A DNA stretch of 64,000 bases from Mercenaria mercenaria (taxonomy: Eukaryota; Mollusca; Bivalvia; Venerida; Veneridae). The notes under the pieces are model-generated. The model searched no databases. It was not told the DNA's origin and saw only the letters and a program-made list of their open reading frames with translations. The DNA lies in assembly GCF_021730395.1 (NCBI RefSeq), contig NC_069366.1:83741001-83805000 (forward strand), in the 5' to 3' direction. The position numbers and the translations under genes are program-made. Below are positions 54,843 through 64,000 of this stretch, in pieces; position 1 is the first letter of the stretch; every line of letters starts with the position of its first letter.

Positions 54843-55687
54843 CCAGAAAGGTGATGAGAATTAAATTCGTGCGAATTCCTCACATTTGTGAAGAATTCGT
54901 GTGAATATTTCACAAAGATCCTATGAATGTGTCACACATTTGTGAAATATACATTTCGCAATTTCGCAGCGTACACCTGTTAAAGCAAAAACGTATATTT
55001 CTCCTGCCAAAACAGAACAAAACAATGCCAAACGATTGTTTAGACGAATACGTCACACGAACATGCCATAATATCATCCTCCACACACAACACAATACCA
55101 CAGAATAAAACAGAAAGAAAAAAAAACAGACCCGAACAGAACACAACACAACACAAAAACTTCTTTCTAAACGTCATTTTCCCTAATATGAAGCATCCAA
55201 TATGGTCTTATTGTCAATTAGAAATAAGGCAAAGCACGAACTTTGAAAGTTTGAATCGCGTTCTTCACGTGCCACCATTACGCATTCGTGTTCCGTCATC
55301 GCGTTTTATGTGCATTGACTAAAGGCCGAAATTCCAAGAGGAAACTGCGATGATGTTTGATCGTGCAATGACGAAGGGCGATATGGCGATGCAGACGATA
55401 GTGCTAAGGCGAAAGCGAAGCACGAATGTGCGATGGCGTTGCGCTAATGTGTAGCAGGTGTAGCCATCGTACCTTGAATGATAACGATGACGCGCGCAAA
55501 ACCAACGCTTTTAGCTGTAAGGTCAAGGTCATAATTGGAATAAATAGGGCTAATGCTGTTTCCAGCGTCCTTTTCAATTAAAAGAAAGTTTAAAATAACT
55601 TGGTATAAATGATCATCATGATGAGCGCAAAATCACAAGATTAGCTGAAAGGTCAAGGGCACACTTAGAAGTTAAAGGTAAAACAAT

Positions 55688-55730
<43 letters not shown>

Positions 55731-56075
55731 GGGCAATACAGCTTGCTTTTACGGTCTTTAACGTCCTCATCGTCTATTGGTACAAATGATCATCACAGGG
55801 ATACGAGGATTCACGGGCAAGACTTCGGTCCGTATTTGTCTCACCTAGACTGTTAAATACTTGCATTTTCTGTTGTCTTTGTTGTGTTCTGATAGGTCAA
55901 CGACACAGACAATACCGGCCAAGTGGAATGAAGTGTTCTGTTGAACCGGAAATTTCACAGAAACGAATTCTTCACAAATGCGAGAAATTCGTGTGTAAAG
56001 AATTTCTTGCGAATATTTCACAAAAATCGTACGAATATATTTCACATCTCTACCCCAAATAAAGCAAAAACGTAT
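54843..56075. repeat. Pair of repeats 1.1 kb apart around TTCGTGTGAATATTTCACAAA
   Basis: ATTCGTGTGAATATTTCACA, then AAAGCAAAAACGTATA occurs near 54890-54995. A similar series occurs near 55985-56075 with TTCTTGCGAATATTTCACA. The region between holds GCGA-rich sequence (55230-55450) resembling the MITE at 23463, and a poly-G run. The boundaries are uncertain. Confidence 0.5.
55690..55729 (+). repeat. Poly-G tract, 40 bases
   Basis: Forty consecutive G bases are followed by AGGG. Such a tract can form quadruplexes and is error-prone in assembly, so the true length is uncertain. Confidence 0.95.
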
Positions 56076-57022
56076 ACGTTACATTTCTGATTTGTGATAT
56101 TTTCAGTCGTATATACCTGGGATAAAACTACGGAAGTCCATTAGTGACAGAACTTTTTGCAGGACCCTTGTACAAAAGGGTACAAATGTGTTAGGATTTC
56201 GCTTCCGTGAAACATACGTAAAGTATTATAGGACTGTCGAAATGTGTACGCTCTAGAAATATCTATATCCGGAAGAAAAAAAACTAAGTCACTAGGTTTA
56301 AAGCCAACAACAGAGTAATAAATATATTTTGACAACCATACGTGTGAATATGTCAATTTTATGGTCATAATATGGACATATTTCTCATAACTGTCAATCT
56401 ACATATTTGGTGGTTATATCTAAATAACATCTGTTGAAAAAAAAAGAACGAAGTATATATCATTTTGCATACTTCCAGCACATGTATGCCACATACTGTT
56501 AGATTAGAAAGACAGTATTTATTCCATCTGAGGCCGAAATGACTTTGTGCCAAACTGACTGAGCTGAAACGACAGTCTTGAACTAAAATGGCCAACTGCC
56601 AAGGCAAAAGATGTTTTTGTCGTTTTTTTTCTAAATCCCAGTATATATCGGAATTCTTGTTTTATGCATTTTCCTTCCAGTGCACGTTGTACTTGCCCTT
56701 ATAATATGTGAAAACCATGCGCATAATTGCAAAATATGCCAATCATTTGGTGCTCAACGACAGCAAAAATATTACATGTTTACCATAATATAGCACGTTC
56801 CGTATAATTTTGGTAAATATTCAATATAAATTCATACTGTTGGATTTAATGCGCTCATGGTGTACTTGTTTCCGACTATGCTAAAACAGCATATAACAGG
56901 GTGTAGGAATTGCTTAGATAAATGTTGGAGGTAAAGGTAAATTCACCGTCGCTTTGTGAAACAATGAACGTAAGCTTTGTAGAGCTTTTGAGCAACCCTA
57001 TTTTGTCCATTGACATACTGCA
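56076..57022. other. Intergenic, nothing recognised
   Basis: No exon, RNA gene or element can be supported. Confidence 0.4.
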
Positions 57023-57104
57023 ATAGGAGTAACCAGGAATTGAACCCGGGGCCTTCGTCTCCGTAGGAAAACGCTTTAACTCTTGCTGCAACTGTGTCCG
57101 CCTA
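57023..57104 (-). mobile_element. tRNA-derived SINE head
   Basis: On the minus strand GGCGGACACAGTTGCAGC (A-box region) is followed by GGTTCAATTCC (B box) at 57046-57036 with tRNA-like spacing. The acceptor ends do not pair as a functional tRNA. A SINE or tRNA pseudogene is more likely than a tRNA gene. Confidence 0.6.
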
Positions 57105-57372
57105 GATTGCCTATATTTCAAATTATAAATTGTCTTTTATTCAAGTCTATCTTGGGGATCGGACCTTGTTTCAATTTTTGTAGTTCTTGAACTTTATCAG
57201 GAAATACATAGTTTCTTGTTAGCGACATGTTGATTCCTTTGATATGTTTATTTGTATAATAAATAAAAACGCTATCAAGAATGTGGACAAATACGGTCGT
57301 TAAGACAAACATTGACCTGGGACGGACAGCTTTATTGATCATAATGGCTTAATTAACAGTATATATTAGACT

Positions 57373-58525
57373 TTAAGGTAGTTCTGCGTGTTCGTATCAA
57401 ATTTGTAGTACACAAAGAAGTCATTTGCAGCATTTTATGATTGTTGGACTTGTTCTTAGTGGTTATTTATGGGAAAATGACCATTTACCTTCCATAGTTC
57501 CAAGTGGACATATTTTCTAAATACATTGTCAAAATAAAATGCATAGGTTGACTTATATTTTCCATATATTTCCCTAGCTTAACTAGAGCTAGGTCAAAAT
57601 ATAACGTTAACTTCACCCACGGACTAGACTGGACTAGACTAGAATTCCTAAAAATTAAAACCGAATGCACTAATTCAAAATTTAAATGTTTTGACATTAT
57701 TTAGAAATATTTCGGGTCACAAGTTTATACATGCATAATAATCTTAAAAAGGTAGTAACTATGCTTGTCTTATCACAAGCATACGTACAATGGATGCAAT
57801 TCATTCAAGAATGATTTTCGTTTCCGCAGGCCGGAGCCAGCTAGGTTCTACCCTAAGCCAAACTCGTTGCGTAATTATCACTTTCACTTCATTTCAGTTT
57901 GATATTACGGACCGTCAGGGGAGGTAACTAGAGTCACGGGTCGTACGGACCAGTAGGGGAGGTAACTAGAGGCACATTGGTACTAGGTTATCACAAAAAT
58001 GACAGAAGGTTAAAGGTCAGTAATTCAAATCCTTCTTTGTTTCATATAAAAAACGACAACTTCAGGTCGTCTTTAAGTATCTTTAGAGAACATCACATTT
58101 TCCTACACCTATTTTTCATGAAAGTTCTATCATAAATTAACGAAAAAATGAAAAGAAAATAGGGGGGTCATGTAGTTCCTAGTGAAATGCCAGTCAGTTG
58201 TGGTCTGCTACCCTAAAAATGGCGCATATTTGCTCTCGTCCGCGCAATAAGCACCTACTTCCGGTTTCGATCTGCAAAACTTGCCATGTGGGGTGTATGA
58301 ACATGAAAACCGTCTCATTTCATGCAGAATGTATTTCAGTAGTGAAAAATGGTGATTAAAGCACTCGTTCTACACGAATTTGCTCAAAAAATGGGAAAAT
58401 TAGGATCTATTTATTATGGACTTCTTTCGATTACACCACAGAAGCACATTTTCGACCGAATTACTGACCTTATTCCAGAACGCTATGACTTCCGGTTTAT
58501 CATGAAGTATGCAAAAGAACCTTAA
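57373..58525. mobile_element. TTAA-flanked element, longer relative of 2988-3597
   Basis: It starts TTAAGGTAGTTCTGCGTGTT and ends TGCAAAAGAACCTTAA. The right subterminal TGACTTCCGGTTTATCA matches the shorter copy. It spans 1153 bases with no transposase. Inside, GGGGAGGTAACTAGAG occurs twice about 45 bases apart. Confidence 0.65.
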
Positions 58526-59360
58526 GCGACGTCCATAACTATTTTGATACGTATCCATCGTATCCATGGGCTTTATTAATCATATAAATTACCAAGATAA
58601 TATTGTGATAACCTGATTATAGAGTTAATACTTTTAGACATAGAAATTGTATATCCTAAAATAATTTTCCATAGCGGTCCAACGTGAAATTCCATTGCTT
58701 TATTATCAAGAGCTGGTGGACTAAAGTAAAGGAAGTAAAAAAGAAAGGAAACAGTTGATACATTAAAAATATAGACATATAAAAGTAAAAACACAACATC
58801 TGTTTATTGCAACCAACTTGTATGCTAAATTTATCATTTTCTAATATGTTGGTTTCTTTTGTGAAACTCGAAGTATATGACCGTTGTCACATGTGCACGT
58901 GGAGCTCGTAGTGAAGTGATGCACGTACAGAATCCAGAGCTGATGTATTTTCAAACATCAAATGATGATGCAGCAAACTCGTAAGCAACGATTTTAGTCA
59001 AAATTGTCGAACTTTTCGAAAATTTTGCGCATCTATATAAAGATGGTAACGTTATAGAATTTTATTCAGGTCCAAAGTACGCGTTTTTTTTTCAGAAATC
59101 TTTTGTTGAAGCATTCTTACGCCATAGACCAACAAACATTCAGTTATAATGGGACGGTTAAATCAGAGAAAGCGCGGTATAGGAAACCTTGTGTAACATC
59201 AACTATATTATAGCTGACGCTGATACAGACACCGATGGCATTGCTAGAGCATTCTGAAATCAAAGTGGTGATGGCGATAAACAGTTGGTAGTTTTAATCG
59301 ATTAACCACATAATATGGAACATGTGCATCCCGTTACCGTATTATTAATGCATGTTTAAA
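58526..59360. other. Intergenic, nothing recognised
   Basis: AT-rich sequence. CTGACGCTGATACAGAC near 59215 superficially resembles the start of the NNGF exons but soon meets a stop. Confidence 0.4.
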
Positions 59361-60093
59361 ATAAACAAGAGGGCCGTGATGGCCCTAGATCGCTCACTTG
59401 AGTTGCACAGCTTGCTTGAACAGTTTTGTTAGATGGTCATGCAAGGAAAATATCGTTGAAATAATTTTGAATAGGCCATTGTTTCCAGACAATTTTTAAA
59501 AAAAAATTCTACTACTGTAGCAATAATACGTACAGGAAATGTTGTCTAAACTGTTTGATATATGCCTTTGAACAGTTGCTTACCATTATGGTCACACATT
59601 GCCATAGAGTGCAAGACTTATCCACAAATACAGGTACATTGTCTTATATATTTTTCTTCTTTTGTCTGAAAATCTCCGATATTATTTTGACCACATACTT
59701 CCATTAAGGACGTATGCTAGAATTTGGTGCGAAAATTTTCCCAATAACAGAATTTTTTCAAACTTTGCATATTGAAGGACAATCATCTAAGAAACAAAAA
59801 AATGCAATAAAAATCATAGGTCACCGGTATCGAAAAAGAGTTATCTGCCCTTGAAAACGGCATTTCCCCTAAAAATGACGTTTTCAAGGGCAGATAACTC
59901 TTTTTCGAATCCGGTGACCTATGATTTTTATTGCATTTTTTTGTTTCTTAGATGATTGTCCCTCAATATCCAAAGTTTAAAGAAATTCTGTTATTGGGAA
60001 AATTTTAGCCCATCTCATATACAGGGAATTCTAGCGTACGCCTTTAATTCTTCAAATAGTCTAGCACGCTGTCAACAGACAGCTCTTGTTTAC
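59361..60093. mobile_element. AACAAGAGGGCC element with nested palindrome
   Basis: The left end ATAAACAAGAGGGCCGTGAT, then GGCCCTAGATCGCTCAC, and the right end AGCTCTTGTTTAC carry short inverted ends (AAACAAGAG and CTCTTGTTT). The AACAAGAGGGCC...GGCCC start is a familiar bivalve dispersed repeat. A 344-base TTAA palindrome is inserted in it. Confidence 0.65.
59704..60047. mobile_element. Long near-perfect palindrome with TTAA ends
   Basis: TTAAGGACGTATGCTAGAAT at the left returns as ATTCTAGCGTACGCCTTTAA. The arms of about 165 bases pair through TTCTTAGATGATTGTCC, CATAGGTCACCGG and GAGTTATCTGCCC up to a loop of about 15 bases (CATTTCCCCTAAAAA). TTAA ends suggest piggyBac-type mobilisation. 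Confidence 0.85.
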
Positions 60094-60589
60094 CTATATT
60101 AGAATAAGCAACAGTAATTTCTGTTTTCAACATTTTATTCACTTTATGACATTGCACTTCACATGTTCAAAACATCCATGAAAACATTCTAAAATTGAAT
60201 GATCAATAATTTTATATATTTGATAATTAACATAAACAGTTCAGAAACTTTAATTTGGGTAACAGTTCCTAAGTTATAAAAAAAAATAAATCTTGAGACC
60301 AGTCTCCAAGTGCAATCTTGCCATTGGTCAATTTCAAAACTGTACTAAAAATCAACCAATCAGATGCTAGAGATTTGAGACTGGTTGGTTTTGTCACTAG
60401 GCAGTTCATCCGACTTGTTCCATTTCCTTTGCCTTACTAAGCATGCCTTTAAAATGTAATCAGATTACATAGGAATATTTAAATAAAGTGAACTTAAAGA
60501 TAAGGAAGCGCACTAACTGAAAAACTTAAACCAATCTGCCCAAAGAATCATGACAGATAATTTCTATTTATATATTTTTATTTTTAGAG

Positions 60590-60781
60590 TTTAACATCAC
60601 ACTGACACAATTATAGGACATTATGGCAACTTCCCAACTTTTCATAGTAGCACCTCCACAAGTCAGCTGGACAACTTGTCCACACAAATATATTGCACAC
60701 CCCAAGTGAGGTTTCAAATCAACAGCATACAGGTGGAAATGATATGAAGCCAGCCCTTAACCACTCCGCCACTGACTCCAA
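60590..60781 (-). mobile_element. tRNA-derived SINE, Ser/Leu-type head
   Basis: On the minus strand the copy starts GGAGTCAGTGGCGGAGTGG (box A TGGCGGAGTGG), with a degenerate B box GATTTGAAACC. It ends near GATGTTAAACTC. The two boxes lie at tRNA-like spacing, but there is no intact cloverleaf. Confidence 0.6.
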
Positions 60782-60944
60782 TTTCTAGTGGAATACTTTA
60801 CTCTATGTCTGTGCATTATATTTTAATGAAAGTTGACAACAGTTCAGATTATAAAGGATAAAATTAAATTGAAGCTTTTACAAGTTCAGTGATATACCAT
60901 TTGAAAAAAAAATATTTCAAAATGTTGCAAGCAGATGTTTAACC

Positions 60945-61150
60945 CTTAGCCTGCTGGCAGCAAGCGATTCTGCCTTTGCGACCAGTGCAGACCAAGATCA
61001 GCCTGCACATCTGTGCAGGCTGATCATGGTCTGCACTGTTCGCTATTCAGTCAGTAAATTTTCAGTGAACACCCCTTTAAATAATAAGTGATGCTGCCCA
61101 AATTGAATGATGGACCAGTCCATTTTAGAATTTTAGCAAGGTAAGGGTTA
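60945..61150 (+). mobile_element. Repeat with GATTCTGCCTTTGCGACCAG core (copy 2)
   Basis: AACCCTTAGCCTGCTGGCAG at the left and GCAAGGTAAGGGTTAAG at the right give short inverted ends (AACCCTTA and TAAGGGTT). The inner hairpin is CAGCCTGCACA-TGTGCAGGCTG. GACCAGTCCATTTTAGA near the right end is shared with copy 3. Confidence 0.8.
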
Positions 61151-61313
61151 AGCAACTCTGTCAAGATGGTCCCATTTCATGTAGCAGCTCATAAGCACAT
61201 TCTGATAAAATTCTTCTTCAGCAGAAAAAAAGATGCAAGTATGGAACACCAAAAATGTCAGTCCTTAGTGAAGCATTTTATTTTTGTATGCTGTTGGGGC
61301 CAAAAGGTCAATA

Positions 61314-61596
61314 GCCCGCCCGCTTAGCTCAGTAGGTAAGAGCGTTGGTCTACGGATCGCGGGGTCGCGAGTTCGATCCTCGGGCAGGGCTGATGTTCTC
61401 CGTGGCTATTTGATAGACGACATTGTGTCTGAAATCATTAGTCCTCCACCTCTGATCATTATTGGAAGTGGCAGTTACTTGCGTAGAATATTTGTACTGG
61501 TACAGAATCCGGAACATGGTTTAGTTAACTCCCGCCGTTCATGACTGAAATACTGTTGAAAAATGGCGTTAAACCCAAAACAAACAAACAAACAAA
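61314..61596 (+). mobile_element. Full-length tRNA-headed SINE with 13-base target duplication
   Basis: The tRNA-related head has box A TAGCTCAGTAGG and box B GAGTTCGATCC. It is followed by a conserved body and 3' tail ending GTTGAAAAATGGCGTTAAAC and (CAAA)n. An exact direct repeat CAAAAGGTCAATA flanks it (61301-61313 and 61597-61609). The body and tail look like the V-type RUDI SINEs described in bivalves. That family name is from memory, not from a search. Confidence 0.85.
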
Positions 61597-61609
61597 CAAA
61601 AGGTCAATA

Positions 61610-62395
61610 ACTTTAGTTGATGGGACTGTCAGTAAAGGATATTATATGGGTGTCTTTTTTCATACGGAATTTATTAAGAGTTGAATAAAATAATAAAATT
61701 TGAGGCTCTCGACAAGTTTATTAAATTCAATGTGGAAAGACACAAAATTTAATGTAATATTCTTTTTATCATAAAAATTATGTTAGCTTTTCTTGCTGAA
61801 ACATCAAAATTTCATCTTTCTCTACCTATTATAGAGAGAGTCAATTCAACAAATAAAACGACTTCAGCATCAAAGCTTTGTTACACTAGTGTAATACCAA
61901 AATTAGGTAAAGGTTTTTTTTCACTTTTCACTTCCACGATGTCAAACATGTGATAAAATCACGTTTGAAACTGTCTTATCTTTCTTAAATTTCTAACTGA
62001 ACTTTAAATAGTTCAAAACAAAGTCTGGTATTAATAGAAGTTCAAAAGATAAGAATTCACTTAAAGCTATGGTCAACTTTCCATTCCTGTATACTTTAGG
62101 TTTGGTGTGAAAGTCACAGAGTTCAAACCACACTTTTGAAAATTTGAGGTGTATATTTCACCCACCAGAAGGTTCATGGTTCCATCAAGGTGCTTGATCA
62201 CAATGCCCAGTGAGTCAATTGGCAGAAGCGGCGAGAAAGAGGGTCAAATTCTCATTGAAAGCACATGTCATACACTAGCACAAAAGGCAAATATAGTACA
62301 GATTTAACAAAGTTGTTCCCCAGAGTTATTCTATTATACACAATAATCAAAAGATATCACACTTCTTGAATTGTTAATGTACAACATGACTAAAT
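61610..62395. other. Intergenic, nothing recognised
   Basis: No exon or element can be supported. Confidence 0.4.
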
Positions 62396-62520
62396 GTTTT
62401 GTTTATTTGATTGGTTCAATGCTGTTTTTCAACAATATTTAACTTTATGTTAACTGCTGTCATCTAAAGCAAACCGTGTTCCTGCATATCCTGGATTCTG
62501 CACCATGTCTGAGGCCTAAA
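62396..62520 (-). mobile_element. SINE 3'-end fragment
   Basis: TTGGTTCAATGCTGTTTTTC, then AACAATATTTAAC is the inverted tail of the SINE at 61314. GTGTTCCTG-ATCCTGGATTCTG continues its body. The head is missing. Confidence 0.7.
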
Positions 62521-63084
62521 ATAAAATATTGTTCTCAACCCCCACCCATCCCCCATACCCCGCTGGCTACCTGACCACAAAAATTGACCATATCAAAACT
62601 TTTTTATCACAAAGATGGACGCAATACTATTTTAAAATGCATGGTTTTAATTCTAAAAGAATATTATTTACTTCATAATTGTTACTGACATTAAAGATTC
62701 ACCAGCTGTTATGGCTGTTATAAAAGTGGAGTCATTATTAGTAAGTAGCTACGTCATTAATGACTGATTTTTCATAAAAAATTACATATTTACAATATTT
62801 ATATATTGAAAATGTATTGAACAAAAAAAAAAATTAAATTTCTCAACCTACGTATGCAGCTTTTAAATGGCAAGGACTGTGGGAGGGGAAACAAAAATAT
62901 CTTAAAGACTCAATGTTCTTGGCAAGTAACTGATAATTTTCCCACTTCGATGTAGGACAAATTGTCGTCTGTCAAACTGTCGCTGAGAACACATACAATA
63001 CTTTTATCCCTAAGACTAAAACTGCAACCTCAAATAGCCCTTTTACAAATTCTACAGTATACACAAGTGCTTTTAACAATAAAT
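62521..63084. other. Intergenic, nothing recognised
   Basis: A C-rich patch (CCCCCACCCATCCCCC) lies near 62540. No gene is seen. Confidence 0.4.
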
Positions 63085-63319
63085 GAGCCGTGCCATGGGA
63101 AAACCAACATAGTGGGTGTGCGACCAGCATGGATCCAGACCAGCCTGCGCATCCGCGCAGTCTGGTCAGGCTCCATGCTGTTCGCTTTTAAAGCCTATTG
63201 GAATTGGAGAAACTGTTAGCGAACAGCATGGATCCTGACCAGACTGCGCGGATGCGCAGGCTGGTCTGGATCCATGCTGGTCGCACACCCACTATGTTGG
63301 TTTTCCCATGGCACGGCTC
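63085..63319. mobile_element. Palindromic MITE, GAGCCGTGCCATG ends (copy 2)
   Basis: GAGCCGTGCCATGGGAAAACC is mirrored by GGTTTTCCCATGGCACGGCTC. The arms pair almost perfectly through CAACATAGTGGGTGTGCGAC and ATGGATCCAGACCAGCCTG. AAAT flanks both sides. It is the same family as 29920-30156. Confidence 0.9.
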
Positions 63320-63597
63320 AAATACTGTCGAAAGGCCACTGAAGGACACCATCTACACCTTAATTTACAGTAATCAATACACTGAAATGTTCAACCAAAT
63401 AAAAATTTTAATTGTTTAATCTTGCAGGAAGCTTCTTTGATAATACACAAGATAATGTTTTGAAGAGAAATGTCAGCATCACATTCACAGAAGAGCACCA
63501 CCTCCTGACCACTCTAGTCTCTGAAATATACAGACAAAATATGACATAATAACACATTATACATGACAGTTTACATATTACTTACAACAAAAGCAGT

Positions 63598-63795
63598 AAT
63601 AGCCCCCAGGGCTTGTCTGAACTCTGCCTTTGTGACCAGTGCAGACCATGTTCAGTGCAGACTGATCCTGGTCTGCACTGTTCACTATTCAGTCAGTAAA
63701 TTTTCAGTGATCATCCCTTTGAATTAGAAGAGCGACTGCCCAAATTGAATGATGGACAGTCCATTTTAGAAATTTAGCAGGGTAAATGTTAAACA
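63598..63795 (+). mobile_element. Repeat with TCTGCCTTTGTGACCAG core (copy 3)
   Basis: It has the same order as 60945-61150: ACTCTGCCTTTGTGACCAG, CTGGTCTGCACTGTTCAC, TATTCAGTCAGTAAATTTTC and CCAAATTGAATGATGGAC. The internal hairpin is diverged. Confidence 0.75.
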
Positions 63796-63837
63796 AAGCC
63801 TGCTTCTTTACAGGTAATTATGTTCAGTGTAATTTGG

Positions 63838-64000
63838 ACATTTTTGTTTGTTTTGGGTTCAGCGCTGTTTTTCAACAGTATTTCAGAGCTCTGGCAGTTA
63901 ACCTAACCAATGTTCCTGGATCCCGCAAATATACCAACCTGTTCTTCTCCAATAACTGTCAACTTCTTCCCTATCCCCCACCCCCAAGAATATAGACTGA
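63838..64000 (-). mobile_element. SINE copy running off the window
   Basis: TTTGTTTGTTTTGGGTTCAG, then CGCTGTTTTTCAACAGTATT is the inverted SINE tail. GTTAACCTAACCAATGTTCC and TGGATCCCGCAAATA follow the body. The tRNA head would lie beyond 64000. Confidence 0.75.

Noticed and set aside
59205-59265. CTGACGCTGAT on the plus strand after TATATTATAG, identical to the first 11 bases of the 38-kb NNGF exon
   Set aside because: The frame reads DADTDTDGIARAF and stops. There is no NNGF repeat, it lies on the opposite strand, and no partner exons exist. Chance is likelier.
61317-61391. tRNA gene at the head of the SINE
   Set aside because: The A and B boxes are good, but the acceptor stem mispairs, and the sequence continues into a SINE body with a target duplication.
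1-64000. CRISPR arrays, operons or bacterial-type signals
   Set aside because: All arrays seen are eukaryotic minisatellites without unique spacers of constant length, and the genes are intron-split.

Overview
This is animal DNA: AT-rich, gene-poor, intron-containing and packed with short transposons. The host genes look molluscan, and the repeats (a tRNA-headed SINE of the V/RUDI type, palindromic MITEs, an AACAAGAGGGCC element) point to a bivalve, probably a heterodont or venerid clam. That assignment is inference, because no search could be run.

Three host genes can be assembled by hand from splice signals and reading phase. (1) Plus strand, about 12.9-16.7 kb: a secreted tyrosinase-like type-3 copper protein in five exons. 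(2) Minus strand, about 29.8-21.7 kb: a secreted cysteine-rich protein with an N-terminal CxxC module, a threonine-rich linker and two ShKT six-cysteine domains with identical spacing. Its signal-peptide exon is uncertain, with one candidate at 33.7 kb. (3) Minus strand, 47.56-43.32 kb: a complete 243-residue secreted low-complexity protein built from eight exons, all joined by phase-1 introns, several of them 15-24 bases long. A second terminal exon of the same style (NNGF repeats) lies at 38.18-37.93 kb. It could be an alternative last exon or the remains of a paralogue.

Region by region: 0-5.6 kb holds minisatellites and nested DNA transposons, including an 886-base hAT-like insertion with near-perfect ends. 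5.8-9.3 kb holds two convergent 5'-truncated LINEs. 12.9-16.7 kb is the tyrosinase. 18.2-21.2 kb is a palindromic ACAGCTGTA element, a GT tract, a SINE-like piece and a 59-base triplication. 21.7-29.8 kb is the ShKT gene, with MITEs and a LINE relic in its introns. 29.8-33.8 kb holds nested elements. 37.9-47.6 kb is the matrix-like gene and its extra exon, with a composite transposon and an intronic minisatellite. 48-64 kb has no recognisable host gene and is filled with minisatellites, inverted-repeat elements and SINEs.

A tyrosinase, a ShKT protein and a repetitive secreted protein together suggest an extracellular-matrix locus (shell, periostracum, ligament or byssus). Tyrosinases oxidise tyrosine or DOPA and harden such matrices, while Gly/Ala/Asn-rich proteins and ShKT proteins are common in molluscan secretomes. 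That the three act together here is inference from proximity only.
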